Shown here: positions 34,391 to 42,292 of the stretch, piece after piece
Layout: each line of letters opens with the position of its first letter
Numbering within the stretch: the first letter of the stretch is position 1
NCBI RefSeq assembly: GCF_021646685.1
Contig: NZ_JAKJHW010000002.1
Coordinates: 806,001-870,000 of the forward strand
DNA: 64,000 nucleotides
DNA from: Pseudalkalibacillus salsuginis
GTDB lineage: Bacteria > Bacillota > Bacilli > Bacillales > Fictibacillaceae
Reading direction: 5' to 3'
Notes under the pieces: model-generated
Told to the model about the DNA's origin: nothing
Database searches by the model: none
The model's input: only the letters and a program-made list of their open reading frames with translations
Translations under genes and position numbers: made by a program

Positions 34391-35713
34391 TCACATCTGA
34401 TTGTTGCTTTCCACATTTTTTCGATTGTCAGATCTTTTGATGCAATCATTTGTTTTCTTACCTTTTTGATGAACAAAATATCGTTGGCACACCATATATA
34501 TCGTATATAATCCTAGGACGATGACCGGAACAAATATATACAATTCGAAAAACGGAAGGACAAGGAAACAAAGGATCAGCGCAGCCAATGAACACCACCA
34601 TGGAAAAGTTTTGAATTTCAATAATTTTATACCAGATGCCATCGACAAGATATACACTAAAATCCCTAAGGATGTTGGGATGAATAGTATATCATTGAAT
34701 GTCATCGCTACCCACTCTGTTAAAACCACACCTGAAGCAGCAAAACCGATCACAAAAGCGACCATCCTCCTCGGAATTTGTTTGATCGGGTGCAAAATGG
34801 ACAGTGTTTTTGGAAAGGCACCATCCCGGCTTAACGAAAAGCCTAACTGAGCGAGACTTGCAACAAAAGCATTCGAAGTCCCTGCACAAATGACAAACGC
34901 AAGGATTGCTGTTATCCCTTTCGCATTCAATCCTATGATGTCCCCCATAATAACACCAATGGGAGATAGCTCACTTTCTGTATTCCCGAAGGTTCCAGTA
35001 CCAATCGTGACAAAACTTAACGCCATGAATAGAAGACCGATGATGATCGCACTGATGAGAGTACTTCTTACAATATCTTTCTCTGGGTTTTTGAAGTTGT
35101 TTGCAAGATTACAAATGGCTTCCCATCCAAAAAATGAATAGAATATGATGGTGACTGCTGTACCTATTGAATACCAGCCATTTGAAACGAAAGGAGTGAA
35201 ATGACCCCATTCGATTCTTGTAATGGAAACTGATACCGCTAACAACAATAACCCAAGCAAACAAGCACTCAAGAGCAAGGCTAGTTTACCACTCACTTCT
35301 ATGCCGTAAAAATTCGAAATACCAGCGATAACAAGTATAAGTAACGCAACGGCCATCTGTTCGACTTTAGTAAACCCGAAGGCCTGGCTGACATAAAAAG
35401 CGCCTGTCATAGACACGATTGTTTGCCCCACCGCTGCCGTAACAAAATAAAACCAACCGACGATGTTTCCAAAATGATAGCCGAATGCTTTTCGGACAAA
35501 TGTGGCAGCTCCCCCAGGATCAGCATATTCACGGGAAAGACAAGCAAATGAATAGGCAAGCGGAAAACCAATCATGATGACAATCAACCAGGATACCAAC
35601 GATGCTGGTCCTGCAATTGATGCTGTAACACCCGTCAAAAACAGTACGCCTGAACCTAAAATCGCAGCAATATACAATGCAATCCCTTCAAATAAACCAA
35701 TTGACTTTTTCAT
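34391..35713 (-). CDS. amino-acid permease, APC superfamily
   Basis: 440 residues, about 12 hydrophobic segments. N-terminal GIALYIAAILGSGVLFLTG is the substrate-binding unwound helix 1 (GSG) of APC transporters; SREYADPGGAATFVRKAFG is the conserved loop after TM2. ATG 35713 is chosen because AGGGG/GGAG lies upstream; the ATG at 35767 has no ribosome binding site and adds 18 non-family residues. The substrate is not predictable. It is followed by the AraC-family pseudogene, which may once have belonged with it. Confidence 0.88.
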   Translation of the reverse strand: MKKSIGLFEGIALYIAAILGSGVLFLTGVTASIAGPASLVSWLIVIMIGFPLAYSFACLSREYADPGGAATFVRKAFGYHFGNIVGWFYFVTAAVGQTIVSMTGAFYVSQAFGFTKVEQMAVALLILVIAGISNFYGIEVSGKLALLLSACLLGLLLLAVSVSITRIEWGHFTPFVSNGWYSIGTAVTIIFYSFFGWEAICNLANNFKNPEKDIVRSTLISAIIIGLLFMALSFVTIGTGTFGNTESELSPIGVIMGDIIGLNAKGITAILAFVICAGTSNAFVASLAQLGFSLSRDGAFPKTLSILHPIKQIPRRMVAFVIGFAASGVVLTEWVAMTFNDILFIPTSLGILVYILSMASGIKLLKFKTFPWWCSLAALILCFLVLPFFELYIFVPVIVLGLYTIYMVCQRYFVHQKGKKTNDCIKRSDNRKNVESNNQM

Positions 35714-35824
35714 CTTCTCCACCCCTTCTTTCCCTTTCACACTATCAATGAAGTTCAAGATATTCATCGCTTTTCTTGCTGTCTAATTCTTCATAGTTGA
35801 TCCGGGGATTAAAGAAGGCGAAAG

Positions 35825-36169
35825 TTATCTGCTCAAGGGCTCATGCTTCAGGTTCCATTAGCCCTTTTGATCTTTTACAAAGACATTGGTAGCACGCCCT
35901 AAACTAGAGGTATATTCTCCTTTTATAGAATCCTTCCCATCTGTATTTATACATGCAGACTGCTGAGTGGCCATCAACAGAGGCCTACTGGACATCGGTG
36001 GTCCGATATATTCCGTCGCGGATTATATCCCAAGCGTTTTCTAAGTAATCTTTGATCTCCTCTTTCGTTACACTCGTTTTATCCAGAACCAATAGTCTCT
36101 CTACATTGTCAAAATCATGAATGTTCGTTGCGGATATGTAATCATCTAACGCTTTTTATAATTCATCAT
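35825..36169 (-). pseudogene. decayed NTF2-like / SnoaL-like protein gene
   Basis: Starting at ATG 36169 (MMNYKK), minus-strand frames read KALDDYISATNIHDFDNVER, KTSVTKEEIKDYLENAWDII, RDGIYRTTDVQ, TAG, ASVDGHSAVCMYKYRWEGFY, TAG, GRATNVFVKDQKG, TAA, WNLKHEPLSR, stop at 35825. The order matches NTF2-like/SnoaL (DUF4440-type) proteins of about 120 residues. At least one frameshift and three or more nonsense codons break it. The similarity still covers the full length, so decay is probably fairly recent. Confidence 0.75.
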
Positions 36170-36190
36170 GTTCCACCCTTCCAATCGCTT

Positions 36191-36694
36191 TTAATCAATT
36201 CCTATCTTCCTGCTTCTCCGTTCCAATAGTATGATATCCCGCCACACTCCAGCCATTTTACCGATTCTTTCTCTGTGTCCCACTTCTCGGAAGCCTGTCT
36301 TTTGATGCATTGCCAAGCTGGATATGTTTTCAGAAAATATACCAGCATGAAGCGTCCATATGGAGTGTTTTTCACTACATTTGATCAGGACATCGAGCAG
36401 TTTAGTTCCAATCCCTCTTCCCTGACTCTTTTGACTCACGTAAATACTCACTTCTGCAACACCGGCATAGACACACCTACTGGAAACAGGACTTAGCGCA
36501 GCCCATCCCAGAATTTCTTTACCGTACCTTGCCACGAACCGGCAGTCAGGTAAATGGCTTCTGCCCCAACTTTCCCAAGCTGGTGTTTCCGTTTCAAAAG
36601 TAGCATGCCCGGTGTCAACACCTTCCTGATAGATCTTCTTTACCTGATCCCAGTCCTTTTCAGCCATGTTGTCAATTGCTATGGTAGTATGCAT
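36191..36694 (-). CDS. GNAT acetyltransferase, phosphinothricin acetyltransferase (Pat/YwnH) type
   Basis: 167 residues. KIYQEGVDTGHATFETETP and the CoA loop SQKSQGRGIGTKLLDVLI, followed by GIFSENISSLAMHQKTGFREVGHRERIGK, are characteristic of the Pat/YwnH branch, whose members N-acetylate phosphinothricin, methionine sulfoximine or related compounds. The exact substrate is inference. GGAG sits 8 nt before the ATG. Confidence 0.87.
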   Translation of the reverse strand: MHTTIAIDNMAEKDWDQVKKIYQEGVDTGHATFETETPAWESWGRSHLPDCRFVARYGKEILGWAALSPVSSRCVYAGVAEVSIYVSQKSQGRGIGTKLLDVLIKCSEKHSIWTLHAGIFSENISSLAMHQKTGFREVGHRERIGKMAGVWRDIILLERRSRKIGID

Positions 36695-36796
36695 GTTGTC
36701 ATCTCCTGTCCAACTTATATATCTTATTCAATTTCTGTTCCGAGCTTTTTAATCCTGCACTCAATTCAATCGATTCACAGCAGAGGTGGATTTTTT

Positions 36797-37015
36797 ATGG
36801 ATGCCGTGTGGATTGGTAATGCCTGGCCTGCAGTGTATCTACACCAAAACTTGATGGACTTTACTGCGCAGGACCATTTGGTCGGCTCAAAACTACAGTT
36901 TAAACTGCTTTTTTGCAAATTCTACGTAAGTTTCGGTACCACGGAACCCTATGGGTGGACTTCATACTGTTTTTCAATCTTAAATCACGACCTTGATAAT
37001 GCATTCAGAAGATAA
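36797..37015 (+). CDS. possible small ORF of unknown function
   Basis: 72 codons beginning MDAVWIGNAWPAVYLHQ, with GAGGTGG 7 nt before the ATG. Apart from that ribosome binding site nothing supports it: composition is ordinary, I recognise no family, and its end runs into a repeat array. It may be a gene remnant. Confidence 0.22.
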   Translation: MDAVWIGNAWPAVYLHQNLMDFTAQDHLVGSKLQFKLLFCKFYVSFGTTEPYGWTSYCFSILNHDLDNAFRR

Positions 37016-37195
37016 TTGCACCGTTTTGAATGAAGATTGCACGATTATAAAAATAATTGCACGGTTTCGGCGGATGATTGCACGGTTTCAGTAGATCAAT
37101 GAACGGCTTGAAAATTAATTGCATTTTTCTAGAACGGTATTGCACCGTTCAAAGGTTTATTGCACCAGACTCAAGTTTATTGGTTCGCTCTAAGA
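37005..37195. repeat. about 20-bp degenerate direct repeats (ATTGCACGGTTT type)
   Basis: Eight to nine units of 19-22 bp, most starting ATTGCAC(C/G)GTTT (for example near 37040, 37060, 37076, 37140 and 37160). It lies just beyond the 3' end of the GNAT gene at 37234-37653. It accounts for about a third of the 36695-37233 gap. Confidence 0.8.
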
Positions 37196-37233
37196 AGCAG
37201 AAAGACGCCATCTATAAGACAGCGCCCATTTTT

Positions 37234-37653
37234 TCATTCTGTTCTTTTAAAGTAGAAGATTTCCGGGTCTCCTTCATCCAGGTTTTCAACATATCCGCTT
37301 ACCACATACCCCAATGATGAAAATACCTTAGCCATTCGACCATTGGATTCGTTCGTAGAGGAAAATATTTTCTTAGTAGGGGAGATTGTTTCAAAGTATT
37401 CTATCAAGCTTCTAGCATTCCCCTTCCTTCTTTCCGATGGATGGACGATGATAAGAGAAATGAAGCTGCAATCAAAAAATTCAGTGTTATAGATTAAAAA
37501 ACCAACGGGAAAATCTAAGCGTGCAACAAGACATCTTCCCTCCCGGATCGCTTTTTCAATCGTGGATTTCCGACTGGTGTTCCCGATCACGGATTTATCA
37601 ATTTGTAAAAGGTCCTCTGTATCTTGTAATTCTGCTGGAACTACTTGAATCAT
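37234..37653 (-). CDS. GNAT family N-acetyltransferase
   Basis: 139 residues. CoA-binding motif HPSERRKGNARSLIEYFE, with Lys-Gly in place of the usual Gly-x-Gly; then IFSSTNESNGRMAKVFSSLGY, a typical GNAT end. It lies 12 nt downstream of the aminoglycoside adenylyltransferase stop, in the same direction, so the two are probably co-transcribed. The substrate is unknown; the neighbour makes antibiotic modification possible but does not show it. Confidence 0.82.
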   Translation of the reverse strand: MIQVVPAELQDTEDLLQIDKSVIGNTSRKSTIEKAIREGRCLVARLDFPVGFLIYNTEFFDCSFISLIIVHPSERRKGNARSLIEYFETISPTKKIFSSTNESNGRMAKVFSSLGYVVSGYVENLDEGDPEIFYFKRTE

Positions 37654-37665
37654 GAGACTTCCACC

Positions 37666-38538
37666 TTACAGTCCCTGTGTTTCTGAACCCTTAGGAAGAT
37701 GCTGAACACGTCTCAGGTATGCCGAAACCTTCTGATCATCTTCATAAGGGTAGTCATAGCTGAAATAATCGGCTACACTTATCGCTTTTTTCCTGAAAAG
37801 GTCGCACATCGCAAACAGGGCATCCCAAATCCTATCATAACCTGGCCCAGGATATGTGACTACAAATTGATCCCAGTCCTCATCGTTCAAGAAGTCTCTG
37901 AAGTACTTCCCGAATTTGCCTGAACTTTTACTGAAGTTCGTCTGGATGCCGATATCCCACTCGACCATTCGGATCAGAACATTCCGATTCACCTGCTCAT
38001 ACATGAACATGACATATGACAATTCTTCCCGCCAAAGCCCTTTGCTGATATTCAGACAAATCCACCAGAACTCATTACATGTATCCTCGTATTCCTTTTT
38101 ACCCGGCCTCTTAATATGGAAATCCCGATCATCCGATGGGGGCAGGTCACTTACAAGATCATCCTTATCCAGAAGTGGAATGCTGAGGCTTTCCCAATTG
38201 AGCTCATCTATTTTATTAATAGAGATCAGCGTCAAGTCGATCCGATTACCGTCGATGAATTGCATGAGGTAAGGGAATCTGCCGTCATCGTTGGCCAGAG
38301 GTAAAACTTTCTCCTCTGGCATCTGCATCATGATCCTCTCTCCAAAGTAATCCACCCAGCTATGATCATCCGTGAAAGAGGCGATATCGTTTACAAGATA
38401 AACAATGTCATAGTCCTGGAAGATGTCTCTTTTGACGTTTGGGTTCGCTCGGGAACCATTCAATACAACTGCTCTTATCCTTTCATCCCTTTCAGCTTTT
38501 GACAGGATCAAATCCATCATTTCTTTCTCCGTTCTCAT
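37666..38538 (-). CDS. aminoglycoside 6-adenylyltransferase, ANT(6)/AadK type
   Basis: 290 residues (family about 282-302). RTEKEMMDLILSKAERDERI then VVLNGSRANPN and DYDIVY give the nucleotidyltransferase GSRANP...D-x-D pattern; NEFWWICLNISKGLWREEL and YFSYDYPYEDD are further ANT(6) blocks. Known members adenylylate streptomycin. ATG 38538 is chosen (GGAGG 7 nt upstream); the reading to 38637 has no ribosome binding site. There is no integron, IS or resistance island around it, so this looks like an intrinsic chromosomal aadK-like gene. Confidence 0.9.
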   Translation of the reverse strand: MRTEKEMMDLILSKAERDERIRAVVLNGSRANPNVKRDIFQDYDIVYLVNDIASFTDDHSWVDYFGERIMMQMPEEKVLPLANDDGRFPYLMQFIDGNRIDLTLISINKIDELNWESLSIPLLDKDDLVSDLPPSDDRDFHIKRPGKKEYEDTCNEFWWICLNISKGLWREELSYVMFMYEQVNRNVLIRMVEWDIGIQTNFSKSSGKFGKYFRDFLNDEDWDQFVVTYPGPGYDRIWDALFAMCDLFRKKAISVADYFSYDYPYEDDQKVSAYLRRVQHLPKGSETQGL

Positions 38539-38721
38539 AACCAAACCTCCATATTTTTGTTTTTTTACGATTGACTCGGTGCCATTAAGGTGGAGGTCGG
38601 GCATAAGTTGGAGTCGTGGAACGTTATAACTTATCAAAATCCTTTTTCATATCATGTCCTCCGTTCCATTTTCAGTTCTTCTTCTTTTTCTCTATCATTA
38701 TCAAAAATCCTCTTTTGTCAA

Positions 38722-38905
38722 GAAAAGCGAAAACGCCCTGATCAGCCACGAAGGTCACTGGAAGTCCGACGAGGAGGCTCGAACCAAAGAAAGTTCGGTT
38801 CTGCGTGGGCAAACACTGCGAACTAAATCAATGTGTCGACCACCGCAGGAGGTCTGAAGTGATCCAAGTGGTTAGGCTGTAGAGCTAGACATCACTTCTC
38901 GAAAC
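38722..38905 (+). repeat. dispersed structured intergenic repeat, copy B
   Basis: Full-length copy: AAAAGCGAAAACGCCCTG at the 5' end, GGAAGTCCGACGAGG, CTCGAACCAAAGAAAGTTCG, GGTTCTGCGTGGG, CAATGTGTCGACC, GAAGTGATCCAAGTGG, and ATCACTTC at the 3' end. The terminal GAAGTGAT/ATCACTTC can pair. Confidence 0.88.
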
Positions 38906-38930
38906 AAAATTTTTATACTGTCTTATCTGT

Positions 38931-38962
38931 ATAAAAAACCAACTCTACTCCGAGTTGGTTTT
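38931..38962 (-). terminator. terminator after the PAS sensor kinase gene
   Basis: AAAACCAACTC-6 nt-GAGTTGGTTTT stem with a T-run on the minus strand. Confidence 0.88.
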
Positions 38963-38973
38963 GCGCTTTTTTT

Positions 38974-40752
38974 CTAAAACATCATCGGTTCTTTACATAA
39001 AGGGATCGTTATCGTAAAACAGGTACCGATGTTCGGTTCGCTTTCCACCCGCACATGCCCGCCGTGGATTTGGATTATATTGTAACTGACCATTAACCCA
39101 AGGCCATTGCCCCTTTCTTTGGTCGTAAAGAACGGTTCTCCCAACTTTTTGATCTTATCAGGGGCAATCCCTATTCCTTCATCTCTAATGGATATTTCTA
39201 CCATTCCGCCAATTACTTCAAGATCAATGTGCACTTTGCCTCCATGCGGCATCGCTTCCATAGCATTCTTCATCAAATTCAAGAACACTTGTTTCAACTG
39301 ATTCTGCTCACATAAAACTAGTGGGGAACTTTGGTTCAGATCGACTTCGAACTGGACATTCCTCAGGTTTGCTTCTGATTCCAGAATTGTGACTATTTGT
39401 TTGATCATAGGAATGACAGGCTTGGATACGAATTTGATGGCATGGGGCTTCGCTAAAACCATAAACTCACTTACTATGAAATTGATCCGATCGATTTCAT
39501 CCAAAATGACTTGCTTGTATACCGTATTAATATCGATAAGCTGTGCAAATCCTTTTATCGCGGTAAGAGGATTGCGGATTTCATGTGCAAGTCCAGCCGC
39601 CAGCTCTCCAATTACAGACAACTTTTCAGTCCTCTGCAACATTTCTTCTGTCTTTTTCCGGACTGTGATATCCTGCTGAAAACTTATGAACTGATAAGGT
39701 TTACCGTCTTTTTCCAATAGTGGAACGACGGTAATTTCAACCCAATATTCCGAGCCGTCCTTGGCAAACTTCTTCAACTCTCCTTGCCATATTTGGCCTT
39801 TTTTAACCGTATCTAAAATCCTATCGAACTGGTTATTCGGATACGCCTCTGAACTTAATAGTCGAGGACTTTTTCCTATAAGTTCTTGTCTTTCGTATTT
39901 AGATATTTTGCAGAAGTTATCATTCACATAGATGAATCTATAGTTGTCGTCGAGGATACCGAGGATGGAAGCTTGGTCCAAAGCAAACCTGAAATCGGAC
40001 AATTCTTTCAAGGTGGCCTGGAGTTTCTCTTCTGTACGTTTCTGTTCTGTAATATCGGTTTGGATCACAACCTGTTGATAAGGTTTCCCATCATTGCTTC
40101 CTAACGGGAAGATTGTCGTCTGCGTCCAGTAACACGAACCATCCTTAGCTTTGTCCATGATCTGCCCTTGCCATAAGTTCCCTTTGTTGACATAGCGCTG
40201 GGTATCTTTGAAAAATTGATCTGGATGGTATCCCGACCTTAACATCTTATAGTTACGTCCGATTAATTCACCCCTTGTATACTTTGATAATTCACAAAAC
40301 TTCTCATTGGCATGGGTGATGTTGCCCAGGCGGTCTGTGAAGGCGACTATCAAGGACTCGTCGAGTGCAGCCTTGATATCCTTCAATTCCCTTTCATATT
40401 CTGAAACATCTTTCCATGTCAGAACATACCCCTTCAACTCTCCTCCTATGTAGAAACGATCAATGAGGATTTTGACTGAAGAACCGTTGCGCAAATTGAT
40501 GTTCGCTTTGGTTGGAAAAGGACCATTGTAGAGCAGATTCAAGAGTGTCTCACAGCCATCCATGTCCAAAAATTCGATGTTTTTTCCAATGAGGTCTTCT
40601 TTTCCCGTTATATCCAGCTTGAAGTTCATTTGATCAATCAAGTTTACCGCATGATCATTGATGAATAAAAAATCAAGATGAGTATCCAGGATAAAAATAT
40701 TGTCTCCTATTTTGTCTAGAACGGCGATGGTATCCAAAGGTAATGAATTCAT
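38974..40752 (-). CDS. PAS-domain sensor histidine kinase
   Basis: 592 residues. Three PAS-type domains (about 1-115, 125-245 and 250-370; the last two have C-terminal PAC ends, IQTDITEQKR and FQQDITVRKK). A HisKA domain follows with LAAGLAHEIRNPLTAIKGF (phospho-His), then HATPase_c with NLMKNAMEAMP, DEGIGI and GEPFFTTKERGNGLGL. No transmembrane segments, so it is a soluble kinase like KinA-type sporulation kinases. No response regulator is adjacent, which fits a phosphorelay input. ATG 40752 is chosen (GGGGGA 7 nt upstream) over a TTG 12 codons earlier. Confidence 0.9.
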   Translation of the reverse strand: MNSLPLDTIAVLDKIGDNIFILDTHLDFLFINDHAVNLIDQMNFKLDITGKEDLIGKNIEFLDMDGCETLLNLLYNGPFPTKANINLRNGSSVKILIDRFYIGGELKGYVLTWKDVSEYERELKDIKAALDESLIVAFTDRLGNITHANEKFCELSKYTRGELIGRNYKMLRSGYHPDQFFKDTQRYVNKGNLWQGQIMDKAKDGSCYWTQTTIFPLGSNDGKPYQQVVIQTDITEQKRTEEKLQATLKELSDFRFALDQASILGILDDNYRFIYVNDNFCKISKYERQELIGKSPRLLSSEAYPNNQFDRILDTVKKGQIWQGELKKFAKDGSEYWVEITVVPLLEKDGKPYQFISFQQDITVRKKTEEMLQRTEKLSVIGELAAGLAHEIRNPLTAIKGFAQLIDINTVYKQVILDEIDRINFIVSEFMVLAKPHAIKFVSKPVIPMIKQIVTILESEANLRNVQFEVDLNQSSPLVLCEQNQLKQVFLNLMKNAMEAMPHGGKVHIDLEVIGGMVEISIRDEGIGIAPDKIKKLGEPFFTTKERGNGLGLMVSYNIIQIHGGHVRVESEPNIGTCFTITIPLCKEPMMF

Positions 40753-40894
40753 AACCCAATCCCCCGTTTTTGATTTTTTACCACCCAAAATTCACATTAG
40801 AAAAGGACATGCCTATTTTCATATTCTTTCTGTATTTTGAGAAGACCTTTTATAAAATAATATCAATAAATTGGTAAAAATGGTATATGAACTT

Positions 40895-40930
40895 TTAAAA
40901 AGCACACTTCTCATTGAGAAAAGCGCGCCT
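40895..40930 (-). terminator. terminator after the 43-residue peptide gene
   Basis: On the minus strand GCGCGCTTTTCTCA/TGAGAAGTGTGC (two G-T pairs) is followed by TTTTTAAA. It begins 17 bases after the small gene's stop codon. Confidence 0.78.
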
Positions 40931-40946
40931 AATGTCCTGGTTATCT

Positions 40947-41078
40947 TTATTCATAAAAAAAATCCTCGTATCTGTCATATGGCTTGTCACTGGTCTCCGG
41001 GTTTGTTTTCAGAACAAAATGAGCTCCTGCCAATTCCAGCAGACATAGAGAGATCAATACAATGAAACCACTTAACAT
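40947..41078 (-). CDS. 43-residue membrane peptide divergent from a LacI-family gene
   Basis: Minus-strand ORF of 43 codons: MLSGFIVLISLCLLELAGAH, then FVLKTNPETSDKPYDRYEDF, ending FYE. One hydrophobic helix (about residues 3-19) and a charged C-terminus. AAAGGA lies 10 nt before the ATG, and a good terminator follows the stop, so the gene is bounded like a real transcription unit. I know no family. The regulator's palindromic operator lies about 50 bp upstream, in the shared divergent region. Confidence 0.6.
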   Translation of the reverse strand: MLSGFIVLISLCLLELAGAHFVLKTNPETSDKPYDRYEDFFYE

Positions 41079-41116
41079 GCTTACCACGTCCTTTATATGA
41101 TTTAATTGATTTGACT

Positions 41117-41139
41117 ATAATGTATGAAATGCGTTTCAG
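41117..41139 (+). promoter_or_regulatory. promoter -10 and LacI-type operator before the LacI-family gene
   Basis: TATAAT at 41117-41122 is followed by TGAAATGCGTTTCA at 41126-41139, a 14-bp palindrome (TGAAA/TTTCA arms) of the kind bound by LacI-GalR repressors. It lies at the expected transcription start, so autoregulation is likely. It can also serve the divergent small gene. Confidence 0.6.
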
Positions 41140-41173
41140 AGCAAGTGTTTTTACGAAAAAAGAGGTGAGTTAC

Positions 41174-42145
41174 GTGACGAATATCCGGGATGTGGCGAAG
41201 TCAGCTGGAGTTTCAGTAACGACGGTTTCAAGAGTGCTGAACAACCATCCTTATGTGAGTGAAGAAAAAAGAAAGCTTGTCCTGAAAGCGATTGAAGAGA
41301 TGAAATATCATATCAATATCAACGCTGTCCATTTAACGAAGGGTGTGACAAAACTGATTGGCGTTGTCATCCCTTTCATCAATCACCCCTATTTCAGTTC
41401 CATTCTGGATGGGATTGCGAACGAAGCTCGTAAGAATGATTACAAGTTGATTCTTTTTCAAACCGATTATGATTTGGACAAGGAAATCGAAGCACTGGAA
41501 ATGTTGAGGATGAAGCAAATTGACAGCCTGATCATCTGCTCACGTGAATGTAAATGGAGCATTATCGAGGAGTATGAAACATATGGACCTATTGTCGTAT
41601 GTGAGGACGGAGAAAATCTAGGAGTTAAATCAGTTTACATCGATCACTATCAAGCTTTTAAAACCGGGTTGGATCATCTGGTCAATCGCGGCCATAAACG
41701 AATAGGTTATTGCATCGGCAGGCGGACAGGCAAGAACAGTGAACAAAGAGAAGCAGCCTATCTTGATACGTTGGAGAAGATCGATGAACCTGTTCATGAA
41801 GATTGGATTTTCGATCAGGCCTATACGATTGTCGATGGTGAGAAAGTGGTCCATCGTTTTATGCATCTAGTAGAAAGACCAACTGCCTTGTTGGTGACAA
41901 GCGATCAGGTTGCTGCCGGGATTCTGATGCAGTGTTCAAAAGAACACATCCGTATCGCAGATGAACTTTCTATCATCAGTTTTGACAACCACCCGATTTC
42001 CGAATATTTACAACTGACAACGATCGATCTCCCATTGGAGCAAATGGGGAAGGAACTTCTTGGCGCAGTGTTGAAACCTGATCCTGTCCGTAACAGGCAG
42101 ATGCCTTTCCGTTTGATTGAGCGGAAGTCAGTCAAGACGCTTTGA
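41174..42145 (+). CDS. LacI/GalR-family transcriptional regulator
   Basis: 323 residues. N-terminal HTH with TNIRDVAKSAGVSVTTVSRVL, hinge helix AVHLTKG, then the periplasmic-binding-like effector domain (LIGVVIPFINHPYFSSILDG...). Closest in style to the DegA/MalR-like regulators of Bacillus. GTG 41174 is chosen (AGAGGTGAG upstream): it puts the HTH at residue 2, as usual, and leaves the palindromic operator outside the gene. A start at 41111 would put the operator inside the coding region. No sugar operon is adjacent. Confidence 0.88.
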   Translation: MTNIRDVAKSAGVSVTTVSRVLNNHPYVSEEKRKLVLKAIEEMKYHININAVHLTKGVTKLIGVVIPFINHPYFSSILDGIANEARKNDYKLILFQTDYDLDKEIEALEMLRMKQIDSLIICSRECKWSIIEEYETYGPIVVCEDGENLGVKSVYIDHYQAFKTGLDHLVNRGHKRIGYCIGRRTGKNSEQREAAYLDTLEKIDEPVHEDWIFDQAYTIVDGEKVVHRFMHLVERPTALLVTSDQVAAGILMQCSKEHIRIADELSIISFDNHPISEYLQLTTIDLPLEQMGKELLGAVLKPDPVRNRQMPFRLIERKSVKTL

Positions 42146-42169
42146 AGGGTGACCAGCGATCATCGGGGG

Positions 42170-42245
42170 GAATCGCGACAGATTCAGCGATTATTGCGAC
42201 AATGTTATGAAAAATCGTGACATCATCAAAAAATATCGCGGCAAT
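42170..42245. repeat. 21-bp degenerate direct repeats (TCGCGACA type)
   Basis: Four occurrences of T(C/T)G(C/T)G(A/G)CA at about 21-bp spacing (42173, 42194, 42215 and 42236), with A/T-rich spacers, between convergent lacI-type and subtilase genes. Confidence 0.7.
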
Positions 42246-42265
42246 TTGTTCCTTACTCAAGCTAA

Positions 42266-42292
42266 CTACCTTCGCTGTGAAGGTGTTTTTTA
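42266..42292 (+). terminator. terminator after the LacI-family gene
   Basis: TACCTTC-gctgt-GAAGGTG followed by six T residues. Its 3' end touches the stop codon of the convergent subtilase gene. Confidence 0.8.

Noticed and set aside
37666-38538. Acquired resistance gene on a mobile element
   Set aside because: No insertion sequence, integron or composition change seen around it; looks like a resident aadK-type gene.
38560-38640. T-box or other leader RNA before the aminoglycoside adenylyltransferase gene
   Set aside because: GGCACC-like bases occur on the minus strand, but there is no AGGGUGGNACCGCG T-box core or specifier stem.
38590-38857. Short ORFs encoding runs like RRGGSNQRKFGSAWANT
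   Set aside because: They are readings of the dispersed repeat; the same non-coding blocks recur at 25313, 46936 and 51139.
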